Program-made: the position numbers and the translations under genes
Shown here: positions 21,556 through 34,300 of the stretch, piece after piece
How the letters are laid out: every line of letters starts with the position of its first letter
How positions within the stretch are numbered: position 1 is the first letter of the stretch
Assembly: GCA_037903475.1 (NCBI GenBank)
Contig: JBAJFG010000140.1
Location: forward strand, 372,001 to 436,000
Source: Ancylostoma caninum
Lineage: Eukaryota; Nematoda; Chromadorea; Rhabditida; Ancylostomatidae
DNA length: 64,000 nt
Direction of reading: 5' to 3'
Notes under the pieces: generated by a model
Database searches by the model: none
What the model was told of the DNA's origin: nothing
What the model saw: the letters and a program-made list of their open reading frames with translations, nothing else

Positions 21556-23903
21556 TGTAATGTACATGTTTGAGCGGCAGCGGAAGTATCAACTGCTAGA
21601 CTATACCCCGTTACCCGTTACCTCCAAGCTGTTATTTGTTTGATACGTGTTGTGCATTTGAGAAAATTCTAATGAAAATAATGAACTATTGTTAATCTGC
21701 TTGAGGTTATGGTGTTCATTCTTGTGCTCTATACGCTCAAGTATAAGCAGAAGATTTTTCTGGATCACGGTCAGAAGTTCAAAAACGAGTGAAAATGTTT
21801 TGTACATTGCATCTTATGAGTGAACTCATCTTGGGTGTTATTCATCAACGCGTTACCGGTGGCAACGGCTTAGTTGGAGGTTGGTACGAAGTTATTTGCG
21901 TTTCATGAGTGTGTAAACGGCGAATTCTCGAAATTACAGTCTGTTAGCCCAGGGAGTTCACCAGGATGGATTTTGTCTGCGGTTGCGACCGCAGTGCTGT
22001 CGGCTGACCGATCGCTGGTTCGATCGGAGACAGTAGCGAAACATCAAAATGGAAGGAATTACATCACATACATAGTATCGAAACGTACAGAAAAAGGTGT
22101 AAAAATAGGCTTAGGATTTTTTTTACACATGTGTCATGCGTTGGATGCCACGCTCGCTCCCAGTATGTACATATGTACAAAGTCCCGCTTTTTGAAGTTT
22201 CGGTAAATCCTGAAGGAAGTTTACCCACAGTATGCCTATAACCCTATGAAAACTAATGTTCTCTCCTCGATCAGTATGTTTACTAAACCCTTGGAAATTT
22301 CTACAGAGTGTATGTAGCAGAATTTGTCATTGAAATCCTCTTTATTTATAGAACATAAATATGAAATTCTATATAAGAAGCGACATTACGCCGTCTTTTT
22401 GCAGAATAACCGCTCTAGATCTGATCTCCGGCTCAGTTGTGTGTTTAAGGTACCTTTGTGCTTTACAGAAAAGTGAAACGGAGTTGACACTCGTACATAC
22501 ATGTACCGAATACTCCGATCTTATGACGGCAGAATACAAAGTAAAAGCGAATTCAAATGACTTGTCTTATTCGTATAATTCTGGACTTATGGCTATCACT
22601 CCATGGAAATGTTGTGGTCACCAACTGGGCAAAATGATAAATTGAATCTATGTTTGCACTGTAAATAGAATTTTTGCCCATCAAGCTGATGACAACATCA
22701 TTTGCAATTGGTGCTGCCACCTAGTTCTGGAGAATAAGTAGTATTATACAATCTCTACAAGTCAATCCCAATTTTTCAGGAAAAACAAACAATAAAAATT
22801 TGAGAGCACCAATATATCACAGTTCTATATGGAAATGTGGAGAAAGAAAAAAAAAATCATTCGAATAAATGTGAGGAAAAACTGCAAGTGGTTCTGCTTC
22901 GAAGATCCGCTTATTCGTGCTGTCTCTATCGTCAAACTTGTCACTACGAGATGAAGCGCCCCTATCCCTGAGTATGCAAGTGCTGCATTCAAGTCGCAGA
23001 CGTTCATTGAGGGTGCTAAAGAAACATTGAGTTAGTCAAGATGTTAGTCAGCTACGAAAATGAGAAGAAACTGCCGAAATTACTGCCGGAATGGAAAAAA
23101 TTTAAAAAAAATTAAAAAACTGAATTTACAGCATTGTGCTCTGGTTTAATTTGATGCACCCTTGATGGAATGATTTTTTTTGGAATATAACGCTATAAGA
23201 TTGGCACATGTGCAACTACAGTAAATTGGCTGGTTTGTAAAAATTATTCACTTCGGAACACCTTGTGGCCAGGCGGTATCTAGACCGCCTACCCAAAAGA
23301 ATTTTGCTAATTGTACCGCCACACAAAAAGGTTCGCCGTAGCAACTCACCACCTTGTCGACATTGTCGACAGCTAAAATTTTACCAGAAGAGGAATCAGC
23401 TGTGCTCAAAGTCTATGAAGGAAAATGTGCAGGCGAAGCAAGTGCTCGATTTGTACTATATAGATTCGATGCGCTTGCATCTCAGATGGAACCCAGACGT
23501 TTGTGGCGTTCGTGGCGACCGTGCGGTACTTTCAGGACTACCGTCAAGTTTCCAAAACATTCTACATTTCGGATATGGTCATTATTGTGGGTGCTACTTT
23601 AAAGGCAGAAGGGCTTTGTAGGGAGGAAGAGAACAAGAAGATCTAAGCATATAATATCGATTGATACTGATATGTTGATGAAACGGATGCATGAAGATTA
23701 AGCGAACCGCTGAACTCTCCGCGAATGTATGTAGTACGATATCAAATGTATGTATGTAGTACGAATGTATGTATGTAGTTCGTTGCGATATAAAGAGTAA
23801 AAAATAAGAATAAGAACAAGCAAATGTTCCACCCAGAAAATTGGGCGAACACGCCCCTTGCTCCCTCCCCCCCCCCCACCGGCCCCGTCCTGCTGATATA
23901 CTG
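21556..23903. other. Intergenic spacer between thoc-2 and gar-2
   Basis: No coding sequence recognised. Near 21970-22025 a GC-rich segment includes GGTTCGATCGG but lacks an A box. Confidence 0.5.
23723..23781. repeat. ATGTATGTAGTACGA-type short tandem repeat
   Basis: Two to three imperfect copies of a unit built from GTATGTAGTACGAATGTAT, followed further on by a C10 run near 23868-23877. Confidence 0.7.
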
Positions 23904-23905
23904 TA

Positions 23906-24799
23906 CAGGGTGCGTCAGAATTATTGACGCACCCAAAGCGAGTCTGTAGAGAAGGCAAGATGCGAAAACATTCTAATTAAGCATAGGCAGAGTAAAGTCC
24001 ATGTCTTGGCGATCAGAATGAATGCACTGTAGTTCGCAGTAGGCTCCTTCCTTGCAGAAGCGCACAGAGACGACGAGGGATTGCATAGCCTCTGCGTCGT
24101 AACTAACTCAGGTCGACTTAGTCCCAGATCTTGAATATATTGGGAGCTTGATATTTCTGTGGATGATAGCGCAGCTCTTGCTCTCTAAGATATCCATATG
24201 AGGTCATCCGTAGACTTGAACTCGACTCACAAGGAAGCCTATTCTCTGCCAAATTGAAGTCCCTCAAGTAGATTTTTGAAAGTGGGCCCGTAGCACTTTT
24301 GTCTCTTGCACAACAGCCAAGTCCTCCCGAACTATCTGTGAATTCATTTTGTGATGAGAATTAAGATAAGCGAAAAAAAGTGTTCTTAGAAGATTGCTTG
24401 GCTGAGAAACAAGGAAAGGAAAAAAATTTCCATAGTAAAACATAGATGCATTTCCTTGGGGGGAACACGACAAGACTTTCGAACAAGGACATGCTTTCAT
24501 GTGATACTTGGAGAGCAAGACCTGCCCCACTTCCCATAGGAGTATCGTTTTCCTAAATGTTACCCTCTTAATAATATGGAAGAAGAATGGACGAACTTCA
24601 GTTGCGGCGCATCGGCGATATTCTCTACTGAAGTCTTCGTGGCTGCTTTTACCAGGAGAGAGCGCGCTCCGAAAAGGAGTGGATTTTTTGTATTCGTTAA
24701 CACATGAGCTTTATTTTGGATATGCATATGCAGTGGTTTTCGGAATATCGCCCTTTTTACAGCATAACTTCAGTGCGTCAATATTTATGACGCACCCTG
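23906..24799. mobile_element. 894-bp terminal-inverted-repeat element with TA duplication
   Basis: Both ends begin CAGGGTGCGTCA and continue to TTGACGCAC, and are flanked by TA (23904-23905 and 24800-24801), as for Tc1/mariner-superfamily insertions. Each inverted repeat is itself a small hairpin (GTGCGTCA..TGACGCAC). No transposase motif is visible in any frame, so it is probably non-autonomous. It lies between the convergent genes, about 240 bases beyond the gar-2 stop. A minus-strand AATAAA at about 24710-24715 inside it could serve gar-2. Confidence 0.85.
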
Positions 24800-25038
24800 T
24801 AGAATTGGGCTGTTTGCCTTCTAAGCGGGTGTGATCGGTCACACATGGATGGATAGAATGAGTAAATAAGTGAGGGACCGAGTATCAGGGTTGGTACTAA
24901 TCGAAGAGGCGATGAACCCAGTGGGTGCCTATTGTTTCTACTTTAAGACAATTTAGGACGATTAGCAAAGCCCTGCCGTCTTCTTGTTACGCAGAGCAAA
25001 TTCCTGCAGAAGCTGTAACACCTCCAGAGTGCACTCAC

Positions 25039-25326
25039 CTAAATTCTCCTAAAGTCGCCCTTGAATATCCGTGTGAGCGTTTTCTTGAACTGCTGATTGG
25101 CCATCGCATAGCAGAATGGATTCAAAGGCGAATTCATGTAGCACAAATAATAGCTGATCGAATAGAGCATGTTGAAAGCCTTCGAACTCTTGCAGCTCTC
25201 ACAGAAACCATAGATGGTGGCAAGCACGTAGAATGGTGTCCATAGTACGATGAATGCGCCAAGGATGAACGTGATTGTGCGTAGAGCTTTCCGGGCGCGG
25301 TTCTCCGAGCGAGATTTGTAGGTGTG
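25039..25326 (-). CDS. gar-2: gar-2 last exon: TM6, TM7, helix 8 and stop
   Basis: Starts after TTCCAG and encodes [22 protein letters not shown]6 ([20 protein letters not shown]), the third extracellular loop ([11 protein letters not shown]), TM7 ([20 protein letters not shown]) and helix 8 ([19 protein letters not shown]), ending in TAG. Where vertebrate muscarinic receptors have WTPYN, this has WTPFY, so the Asn important for atropine-type ligands is replaced. The stop codon is followed directly by GTGAGT. Confidence 0.95.
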   Translation of the reverse strand, partial: HTYKSRSENRARKALRTITFILGAFIVLWTPFYVLATIYGFCESCKSSKAFNMLYSISYYLCYMNSPLNPFCYAMANQQFKKTLTRIFKGDFRRI

Positions 25327-28300
25327 CTGGAATTAATGGAATGTTATTCAATAAGTGAGCAATTTTGAGGTGTCCCAGAGCAGTGTGACCAATCGATATT
25401 TTACTCCAAGCTTTTTCACATAGGTGCAATCGCAAATTTCTCGCAGAACGCTGCATTTCCAGATTCAAGAAGACTGTTTAGCAAAAATCGAGACATCATG
25501 AAAGGACTGAAAAAAAATAACTGCAAAAAGTTTGACATTCACAAATAAGTAAGCACTGAACTTATCGATTGGCCATTTATACGTAGGACAGCGTGAGAAA
25601 ATAAGGAAAGCAAAAGCATTTAAATTGGCGGCTGAGCGGAAGCACTCTATTCTTCATTGATTTTTCGGAATCCGAGAATTCTCAGAATCAATGCGAATAT
25701 GAGTGTGCAGAAAACAAAATGTTTTATGAAAAATTCCGAATAATAAATTAATAATCCGCCATGACACTTGCACACATGTACCTCTCGCTTCTTAAAGGGA
25801 TTCAACGCTTGTAACACACCCTGAAAGTTATACGGTAGTCGTGTACAAATGAATAAGAAGAAGCGGTGCCAGAAGCGTTAACAACACAACAATAAGACGT
25901 GCAGAATTTGTCTCTTGATAGGTTGACTTTATGTTGCAGCTGCATATTGAAAAATTAAGCTGGAAGCATGTTATATTGCAGGAAAAAGCTGGTTTAAGAA
26001 GTACTAAGATGGCAATTGCCACCTAGTAACTATCTTGAAGTCGACTTGTCACTTTTCGCGCGCGATATGACTATGCACGCATGTGTACATAAAATTCGGT
26101 GCCTAGACATATGGAAGTGGCGGTGCGATTAAGCTCTGCGAATGGTCGATTCATCCAAGTGACAAATCGTAGAGCTGGCTGCACAGCCCCTTCCAAAGTT
26201 TGACTTATGTGGGGATGATGAGGAGCGAATGAAAAGTGAACGTTTCCTCTTACGCTGCCCCACACCCAAGTATGTACGCCATAAACTCTCCACTAAAAGT
26301 ACAAATCCATCGAAAAAAAGTTTTTTTTTCACTGAAAGCCGCAGAGTAATTTTTTTTGGTGAACACTATCATGGAATCCATAGATGGTACTGTTTTTCAT
26401 CCAGAAATGAGAGAACACAAATTCCCATCTCAGCAAGTAAAGGATGAAATCATAGAAAGCATCTACAACGATAGCTGTTATTGATTCCAGGAAGAATAAC
26501 CAGCCATACCTTCCAAGCTAATCAGAAATTTTGGTGAAAACCCCTCCCCCCAGAAAATTGATCATGAACGGTGCTTTAATCTGACTATCTCCGCTAGGAC
26601 GAACAGGGCATTTCGCAAAGAAAAACGACAGCAAGGAGTCCTACAATTATCAAAATGACAGCCTTGAAAAGAAGTTAGACAAAGGCGATTAGGGGAAGTA
26701 ATACTTCATAGTAACTTATATGGCTAGTCAAGACTCCCCAGACTGAATAACAACTCGATAGCGGGTGGCTTATTTCCTTGTAGAGGATAGGGTTTCGAGC
26801 TCAAGTGCTCCGAATGAATCACTCGAAACTCGAAATCACTTGAGCTATGCCAAATTACCTACGTAACACTCCCGGGTGTGCGGCGTGATGGGGCGAAAAG
26901 GGACAGGTCACGTTTCCGTGATTGGCTTGTCCTTTGAATGGACCAGTCACGGAAACGTGGGCCGCGCTTTTTTTGCCCCATCATGACCCACACCCAACAA
27001 CCCTTACTGGTTTTATGGCATTCACAAATGAACACGTGTCCTATCCTTTGCAATGAAATAAACCACCTATGAAACGGAAACTATACTGCAGCGCTAATAA
27101 TGCTTAGCATCAACCGATACCTCTCGTTGTTTAAACGGATTCAAGGCTTGTAATACACCCTGAAATCAAACCTATACACAAAGGATAGAAGAACAAAATT
27201 AGGACACAGATAGGATTGAACATTACGATAGTACGCGCACATCACCACACATAGTACGTGTAATTAACAGCAGGCATCTCGTCCACTTACCGTCTTTTGT
27301 TTCGGCTTCTTTCGCCGTAGTGACCGGCTGCGTACGGCTGTTAGAAGACGTCCAACAGCGCCTTCAACCGTCTTCACACTTTCCACTCGAGACACAGCAA
27401 TCAGGGGCAGTTTTGAGTCTTCAGGTGATTCGATTACCGTAGTCGTTGCTTGCCCAGTGGACGTGCTCTGTGTCTGAGAATGGAAATCACCTTTAGTGAG
27501 ACACCATAGTTAACTTACAAATAACTTAATTGTTTACACTAAAGAACATATAGGGGTATAGGCGTGAAATACCAAGGCGAAAAAATATAGAGAGCGTATT
27601 AAAGGCGATAAAATGCTGAGAAAACAGAAATCGACAGATTATTTGCGTCAAAATATGCAGGAGGGTGGGGGATGGTTGTTGGTCGTGCTGAGGCAAGAAG
27701 GGCGGGTCATTTCCTGGATCGCCTCTCAGTTTTAAGAATCCTATCACAGAAATGTGATCAGCTGGCTTTCGCCTCATCATGACCCAAACCCGTAAATATA
27801 ATAGTTGACCATCCAAACATAGCTCTCAAGAAAGTCCAGCTTTAGGCTGGGTTACAGCTTGACCGCAGAGAACGTCTACTCACTGTGCAGTACAATGTCG
27901 AGAAAATACCTTGTTTAAACATCTGTTAAGAAGGTTTTTTGATATGCAGATCACGGAAACTAGTATGTATTCTCATTTTCTACAGTAACACTATACTGTA
28001 TGGTTAGGATCGGTGAACGGTAGATAAATAGTGCATTCCTTTCTGATACTTATGCAACAGGAAAACATCCCGAACATTAGTATAACAGCTCAGGATGAAA
28101 GCTATTTCTGCATGGCCTTCTATTCCCCTTGCTGCCATCCCCCCAGTTGCAGCTAGGCTTCTCCTCCTCTTGCTGCCATCCTCCCCCAGTTGCTGCTAGA
28201 GATTTGGGAGCAAATGAGGTGAAAATGCTTTGTTCAAATAGGCTTCCAAGTCAACGCATTACGTGGGTCTACTGTTAGGCTGTTTTGGCTGTGTTTAGGT

Positions 28301-31300
28301 TGTGTCTGATGCTGTACCAGAGGTACAAATTCGGCCAGAAGGTACAGCGCCCACCGCACACCCTCGCTAGTCCTAGAATGCGCACATGGAGTCACGGTAG
28401 AAAAAAAGATAACCCTCCCAACAACCTTCAGGTTATTGCGACAAAAAAACTAACAAGGGAGGTGCAAGAGGTTCGGCTCGCAGATTGGAATGAAACCTGT
28501 CTGGCTTGAGTCTTTGTTTGAGAAGGTGCTACAGTATATATTTCATTACTGCCCGCGGGGTCAAAAAATAGAAATTCCACTACATCACTATATGCGTTCC
28601 TGCAGACCGTCAGCGGCGAAGTGGCCAAGTGGAGAAGTTACTGGACTGTTAGGCAGAGGGTCGAGGGTTCGAGGCTCGTCATGAGCTCCGCTTTGTTTTT
28701 TTTTGTTCTTTTAAGTCGAGGGCAGTAATGAAATACATGGTGTAGTACCTACTCAAACAAAGACTGAAGCCAGATAAGTTTCATTCCGATCTGCAAACCT
28801 CTTGTACCTCCCTTGTAAGAAGTCCTTATGTAGGACAAATACAGCAGTGCTGATTGTACCCTCTAGCACTTGGCTTTCAACCTCGCATAAAAAAGGCAAA
28901 AATCAGCCTCCGATATAAGTCTGATGCGCAGCTCTTGCGAACAATCTTAAATAAAATCTGTGATAGAAGAAATGCTGGTAATATTGTGAAATTTTGGAAC
29001 TAATAACTCAGTTAGTAAAGAAATGATAATCTCACCGGTTGCTGATGGAGCTCTTCCTGATGCAGTTCTGGATCTTGTGCCTGCTGTTGTGGCTGCACCG
29101 CATGTTGAGTGTGATTATTGCCCACATGATTTTCTTGTTTACTTGCTCGCTTCGGTTCAACTACTTCCACCTCTTCCTCGGATTTCTTCTCCGGCTCAGT
29201 GCTATCCACCGGCTTGATTTCTGGAACTATTGCTATCCGAACTTCATGATGGCTTTTGGGCTTCACGATGTCATCCGGTCGTTTCACGGATCGCAAACGT
29301 CGCAAATCGTCATTTCCGACGAGGGATGAAACACTATCCGCATCAATGAAAGGAAGGGCGAGTTCCGGCCTAGAAAAAGAATTCATTGGAAAAAGGGAAG
29401 TGATGTATTGGCGACATCATCAGCAAGAATGTATCAACCGCCTGGGGAGTTGATGAGTTTTGTTCCAAAAAATTAGGATAGTTCAGCGTTGGAACAATTT
29501 AGTGTGCTTCAAAAACTGACCATAGGATTAGAACAACCAAACTGAATAGGGAAAAGCCTCACCTGTAATGATTCACATCCTCAATCACCGATGTCTGAGA
29601 TGGTTCTGGACTAACACACGGTGCCGTACTCTCTCGCTCAATCACTGATGATGGTTCTTGGTAGTAGAACTGGTGGGTGCTGTGCTGCTCAGACGACGGT
29701 GAATCGGACGCCTGGTACTCGTTTACCACTGGTTCTTCACCATTCAATGGCTCTGCCAGGATCTCATATGCTTGTGGAAACGATGGCGTTGATGCAGACA
29801 TCACCATGTGCAATGCAACTGGTTCAGACGATGCATGTCCAGAGATGCTCCGCACAGGGGAAGGCGAGTGATTCGAGACCGCTGGTTCGGAGCCCACTGC
29901 GTCACCGAGCGGCTCGGGAAATATTTCGTCTGGCGTGGCATCCTCGAAGATCATTGGATCGCAGATGATTGGATCGGAGGAATCGAGGTCGAAAGCCAAT
30001 GAATCTAGTGCCGTTGGATCACCATGGTGTAGCTCGGGCGAAGGGGCAGGTGCAGGAGGTTCAGTGCTGGAATAAGGTAATAATTATTTAAGATTTTGCG
30101 GAAACTCGTATATTTGCTTGACCCTACTGATGATGAGGGAAAAACGAAGGACTCGGGTTATATTGGTAATGGTGGTGCAGTGTTATAAAGTGTATGAGTT
30201 ATACAGTGTATGAGGCTAAGGAGAAATTACATTATGGAAGGAAAACTCCAAAGCCTTTTCATTTCCTGTTGTTTAACGCTCGGTTGGGCATATGGGAGAA
30301 AAGGAAAGAGTTGAGAAAGAGTAAAAATATCTTATGTGGGAAACAGATGGATAAGATTTTCAATCAAAATCAAAGTGCTAGACACAAAATTCGGAAAATT
30401 ACGAGGCAAGACTTTTGATAGTGTTTTATGTGCAGCTGGGTAGCTTTGCTAGTGCGTCTGTGACTTCGTCTGACGGCTGCGACGTGCCGTTACCCGACTG
30501 GTCAGCTGTTTGGATCTTATTTTCACACATTCTCCTGGAAGTTCTAATACGTACATGCAGGGATACCTTTCATTTTGATGTTTCCATCCTGTCAGTAAAA
30601 TCTCCTACCAGATGCCTCCTACTGTGACCTTCTATCGATCGAACAGCCGATCAGCCGATCAGCCGATCGACACCGCGCTGGAGCCGTAATTACAGACAAT
30701 ATCACAGACGCGCTTTCTAACCTAGCGGACCGTACAAAGTCTTGATAAATGGATTTGGCACTATTCCACATTCACGCCCTCAAAATCTTCAAAAAAAATT
30801 TACGCCGGAACTTTGTATGTATTCATTTTGTACCGTAATCCCACTTTTGTAGGGTTACAGTAGGTACACGGTATATACGGTATCCTATCCCGCAGAATCC
30901 TCTCAAATTTTGCGCAGGGGGTTGTCCTAGGCGCTGGTAACGATTATCAACATAATTTTGCGTAACACCTTCATTTTCTCCCCAAAATCGGCATTTTCTC
31001 CAAATTTACCACCGTATACTCACCGTATCCCCTCGAAAATGGGATACAAAACGGATACGAAATTCGTGTTCAACATCTGAAACAACCCCTTTGTGCGAAA
31101 TTTGAGCAAATTCCGTGAGGTTCCGTATCTACAGTGACCCTACCGCAACCCTACAAAGGAGGGGTTAGGGTACAAAATGAATAAGATATTCGTGTTCAGC
31201 ACCTCAAATTACCCCCCTTCCCCGTATGCAAGGTTTCGGCGGAAAATTTTTTGAAAACTTTGGGCCCCTAATATGGAATAGTGCTATGAATTCATATTGG

Positions 31301-34300
31301 ATGGATTGATATGATGTCCAGTGTCCCAATCCTTTTCTTCTTCTTTTTCCAATGATATCCCTCTTTTCCTTTAGGAATAATGTCTTGCCCCCAGTTACGA
31401 GTTCAGTAGCCTAGTATCTCATCCTCAGTGCACCTAGCTATCACCCCCAACCTCTCCTATGCTTATGTGCGCTTCCTTAGTGGACTTTCCTTGACTTCCT
31501 TTTCGCAATCTCCATTTGCCCATCATGCTTTCGTCTGTCAACAAAATGGTTTTTCTTTCTAATCCAGCACTTTGTCTAATTGTTCATCTAAGTAGACGAC
31601 GCCTTCAAAAACCTTTTCATTGTTTGGACGTTTTTGTTCTTTATCTGCGCTTTTTTCTTGTTTTAAGCGGCAAAGAAAATTCATATTTCACTTCCCTGAT
31701 TTTATAGCACTTTTCATTGCCTTTTATTTAACTAGTATTATAATCTTGTACGTTTATCCTTTCGTTCTGCACTTCAGAGGACTGTCTCAAGAAAGGAGTG
31801 ATCAACTTACGTACATCATCGTACGTGACATTACATCTCTCACCTGTACATTGGCGAGAAGTTATTGGGGCAATGGTTCACATAGTTATTGTGTATCGTC
31901 ATCGTGTTCCGCACCACAGATAGACGCGGTGTCGACGTCTCTGGAGCAGACGACGGTGGCGCTTTGAAACATCTGAAACAAACAACGAACAGGTGATGTA
32001 CACAGAGTAGATTCCACAAATTTACATCCCTCTACCTTCAGAACGTTCGCTGCGGGCACCACACTATATTTAGTTAGCGCGCGCAGTGCAGTGCGAGTGC
32101 CAATTTGATTGAATTTTCAGGATTTCGCCGGCGGCGGCAGCCTTGACGCCGTGAACATAAGAACGAGTTATGCGCACAGCGCGCTGCTCAGCCGGCTGCA
32201 ATCAAGCTCTACTTCAACAGTGAGAAGGACCGAGCAGCAATGGAGGAGCTGGACCATCCCATTTTCGACAGCTTTATGAGCGACAGCGTAAACACAATGT
32301 TGTTTGTGTGTGTGCAAGTGGTCGGTTGTACAGATAAATAATGCAAGAATAATGCGCACAACGCGCTCATGTCCATGACATCGGTGAAAAATTGTGCATT
32401 CGCTGGCAAAAGCGATGATGTCATTTAGAAATCATGAACTGTGTTTATATTAGGTTAGACAATAAGTTCGTGCGGTTTTTTTTTGAGCATTCAGTGTATT
32501 TTCACGAAATGAACTAGTAGTTGAACTTAGGTTTTCCTGACGGTATCCGCAGTATTTCTCCTTCACATGTAGAGCAAGTCCCTGCGAAAAATCGCATTCA
32601 GAGACGTCATAACTCCATGATCTATGCTTATAGAACAAGGTGCATCCTCCATCCCAAAATCGACCTCTCTGAAGCAGACATTCACTTCTGCGCCGTCCCT
32701 TCAACAGTAACGGCTTCCACTTAGACGCTGTTAACATCCCCAGCAGCTCGAACTGCATTTGTTCCACTATTGTAGTGTTGTTGTAGGTGTACATACGCTC
32801 TTGTCGAAGTGGAGGGTCATATCTCATGCGACAGAAAATGAGAAGTAGCGGAAGTAAGGGGAAACTGGTTATAATATTCGTAAAGACTAAAACAAGAGCT
32901 TCAAGACGACCTATGATAAGCCATCGGAATTAATTCAAATCCTCGTAAAGAATTGAGTGAAAAAACCGAAAGACCTTGTTGTCCAACCCAGTATTGTACT
33001 TCATCGTGGCGCTACGGGCGTGCACGTACAAATGGTACAAAAGCGATTGGCCGGTGTACAAGCATGTGCGTACCACGACCGCGTTATGGTAACTGACGGG
33101 TGTCCTGGTGACGCGACGTCGCGTGCTATTTATACTTTTTTCCTTCAAAAATCACGCGGTGCACCGAACTCGGATTGTGTCTGCTAGCAAGCGTGCCATG
33201 ATAATACCGTTGACGTTATAGATTAGGATTTGATCACGTCTTTTTTTCCCTCAGCTGTTTCGCTTAAAACCTTTTCTCCTGTCATGTGCATCCCCTCGAG
33301 GTGTATTGAATTAATAAATAAAACCTTTGCACAACTTAACTGACTTCACCAAATGTCGCACCATGCATGTTGTGAGCGCGACACCGTCGCCTGGCAATGG
33401 ACTATGAACACAGCCATACAATTCGCACATTTACCGTTTACCTTCCGTTGGGGCAGCAACGGCAGCAACCCGAAGGGCATAGGAGGCGGAATATCTTCTA
33501 TTTCTAGTGCGGCATGAGGCTTAGAATGTTATAAAAAACTTAAAGGCAGTGTGTCACCTCGTTCTATGGGCTGTGGATATCAGCATACTCTAGACCGTCT
33601 CGCCATATTGATTAATGGTGTACGTCATAACGCATAAAAGTGACGGATACCCGTTCTCGAAGGGTCTACAAGTGCCGTCCACGGACCACTTGGGCGGAGC
33701 GGTCCGCAAGCCTGGCTGCCCGCCAACTGCAGCGTTGGCAACATGTCTTGACGTGTCCGATCGAAAAGATCAATGGATCCACGCGCCCACGCGGCTCGAC
33801 AAACTGTTCCCAACCCCTTCCTGAAAAACGATTAAAGGACGGGTTCAGAGGCGGTTTTGTAACAACATTTTATGTATACCGCTGCATTCAGCGCATCGAG
33901 GAGATTCAAAATCCGCTATAACCTCAAACATGAGAACGAGCTGACACACCGCCCTTAATAGTGAGGGAAAATTTTTCCAAAGATTCTTATGGGTGTGTGG
34001 TACCAAATCCATTGAATACTATTTTGGAGCCACATGTGTACTGGTAGATGTGAACGATGAATGTATTTCTTGAAAATGCTTGTTTTGAAAGAAGGCAATA
34101 GCAAGGGAGAGTCGAACGAAGACGAGGATGATTAAGTGCTCTCATGCAGCTGGTCTTTAGTCAAATCGTTTTTCAAATGATGAACATCTCAAAACTGCCG
34201 AATAGTACACGGTTTCCAGAGAAGCATAAAAAGGCGAAAACAAAGGAGGTGGTGGAGATGCTCCACGTAGTGCGCTTTTCAGGCTCTTTTTTTCGAATTT

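Noticed and set aside
21960..22025. Possible tRNA gene because of GGTTCGATCGG
   Set aside because: No A box at the proper distance and no cloverleaf; more like a repeat fragment.
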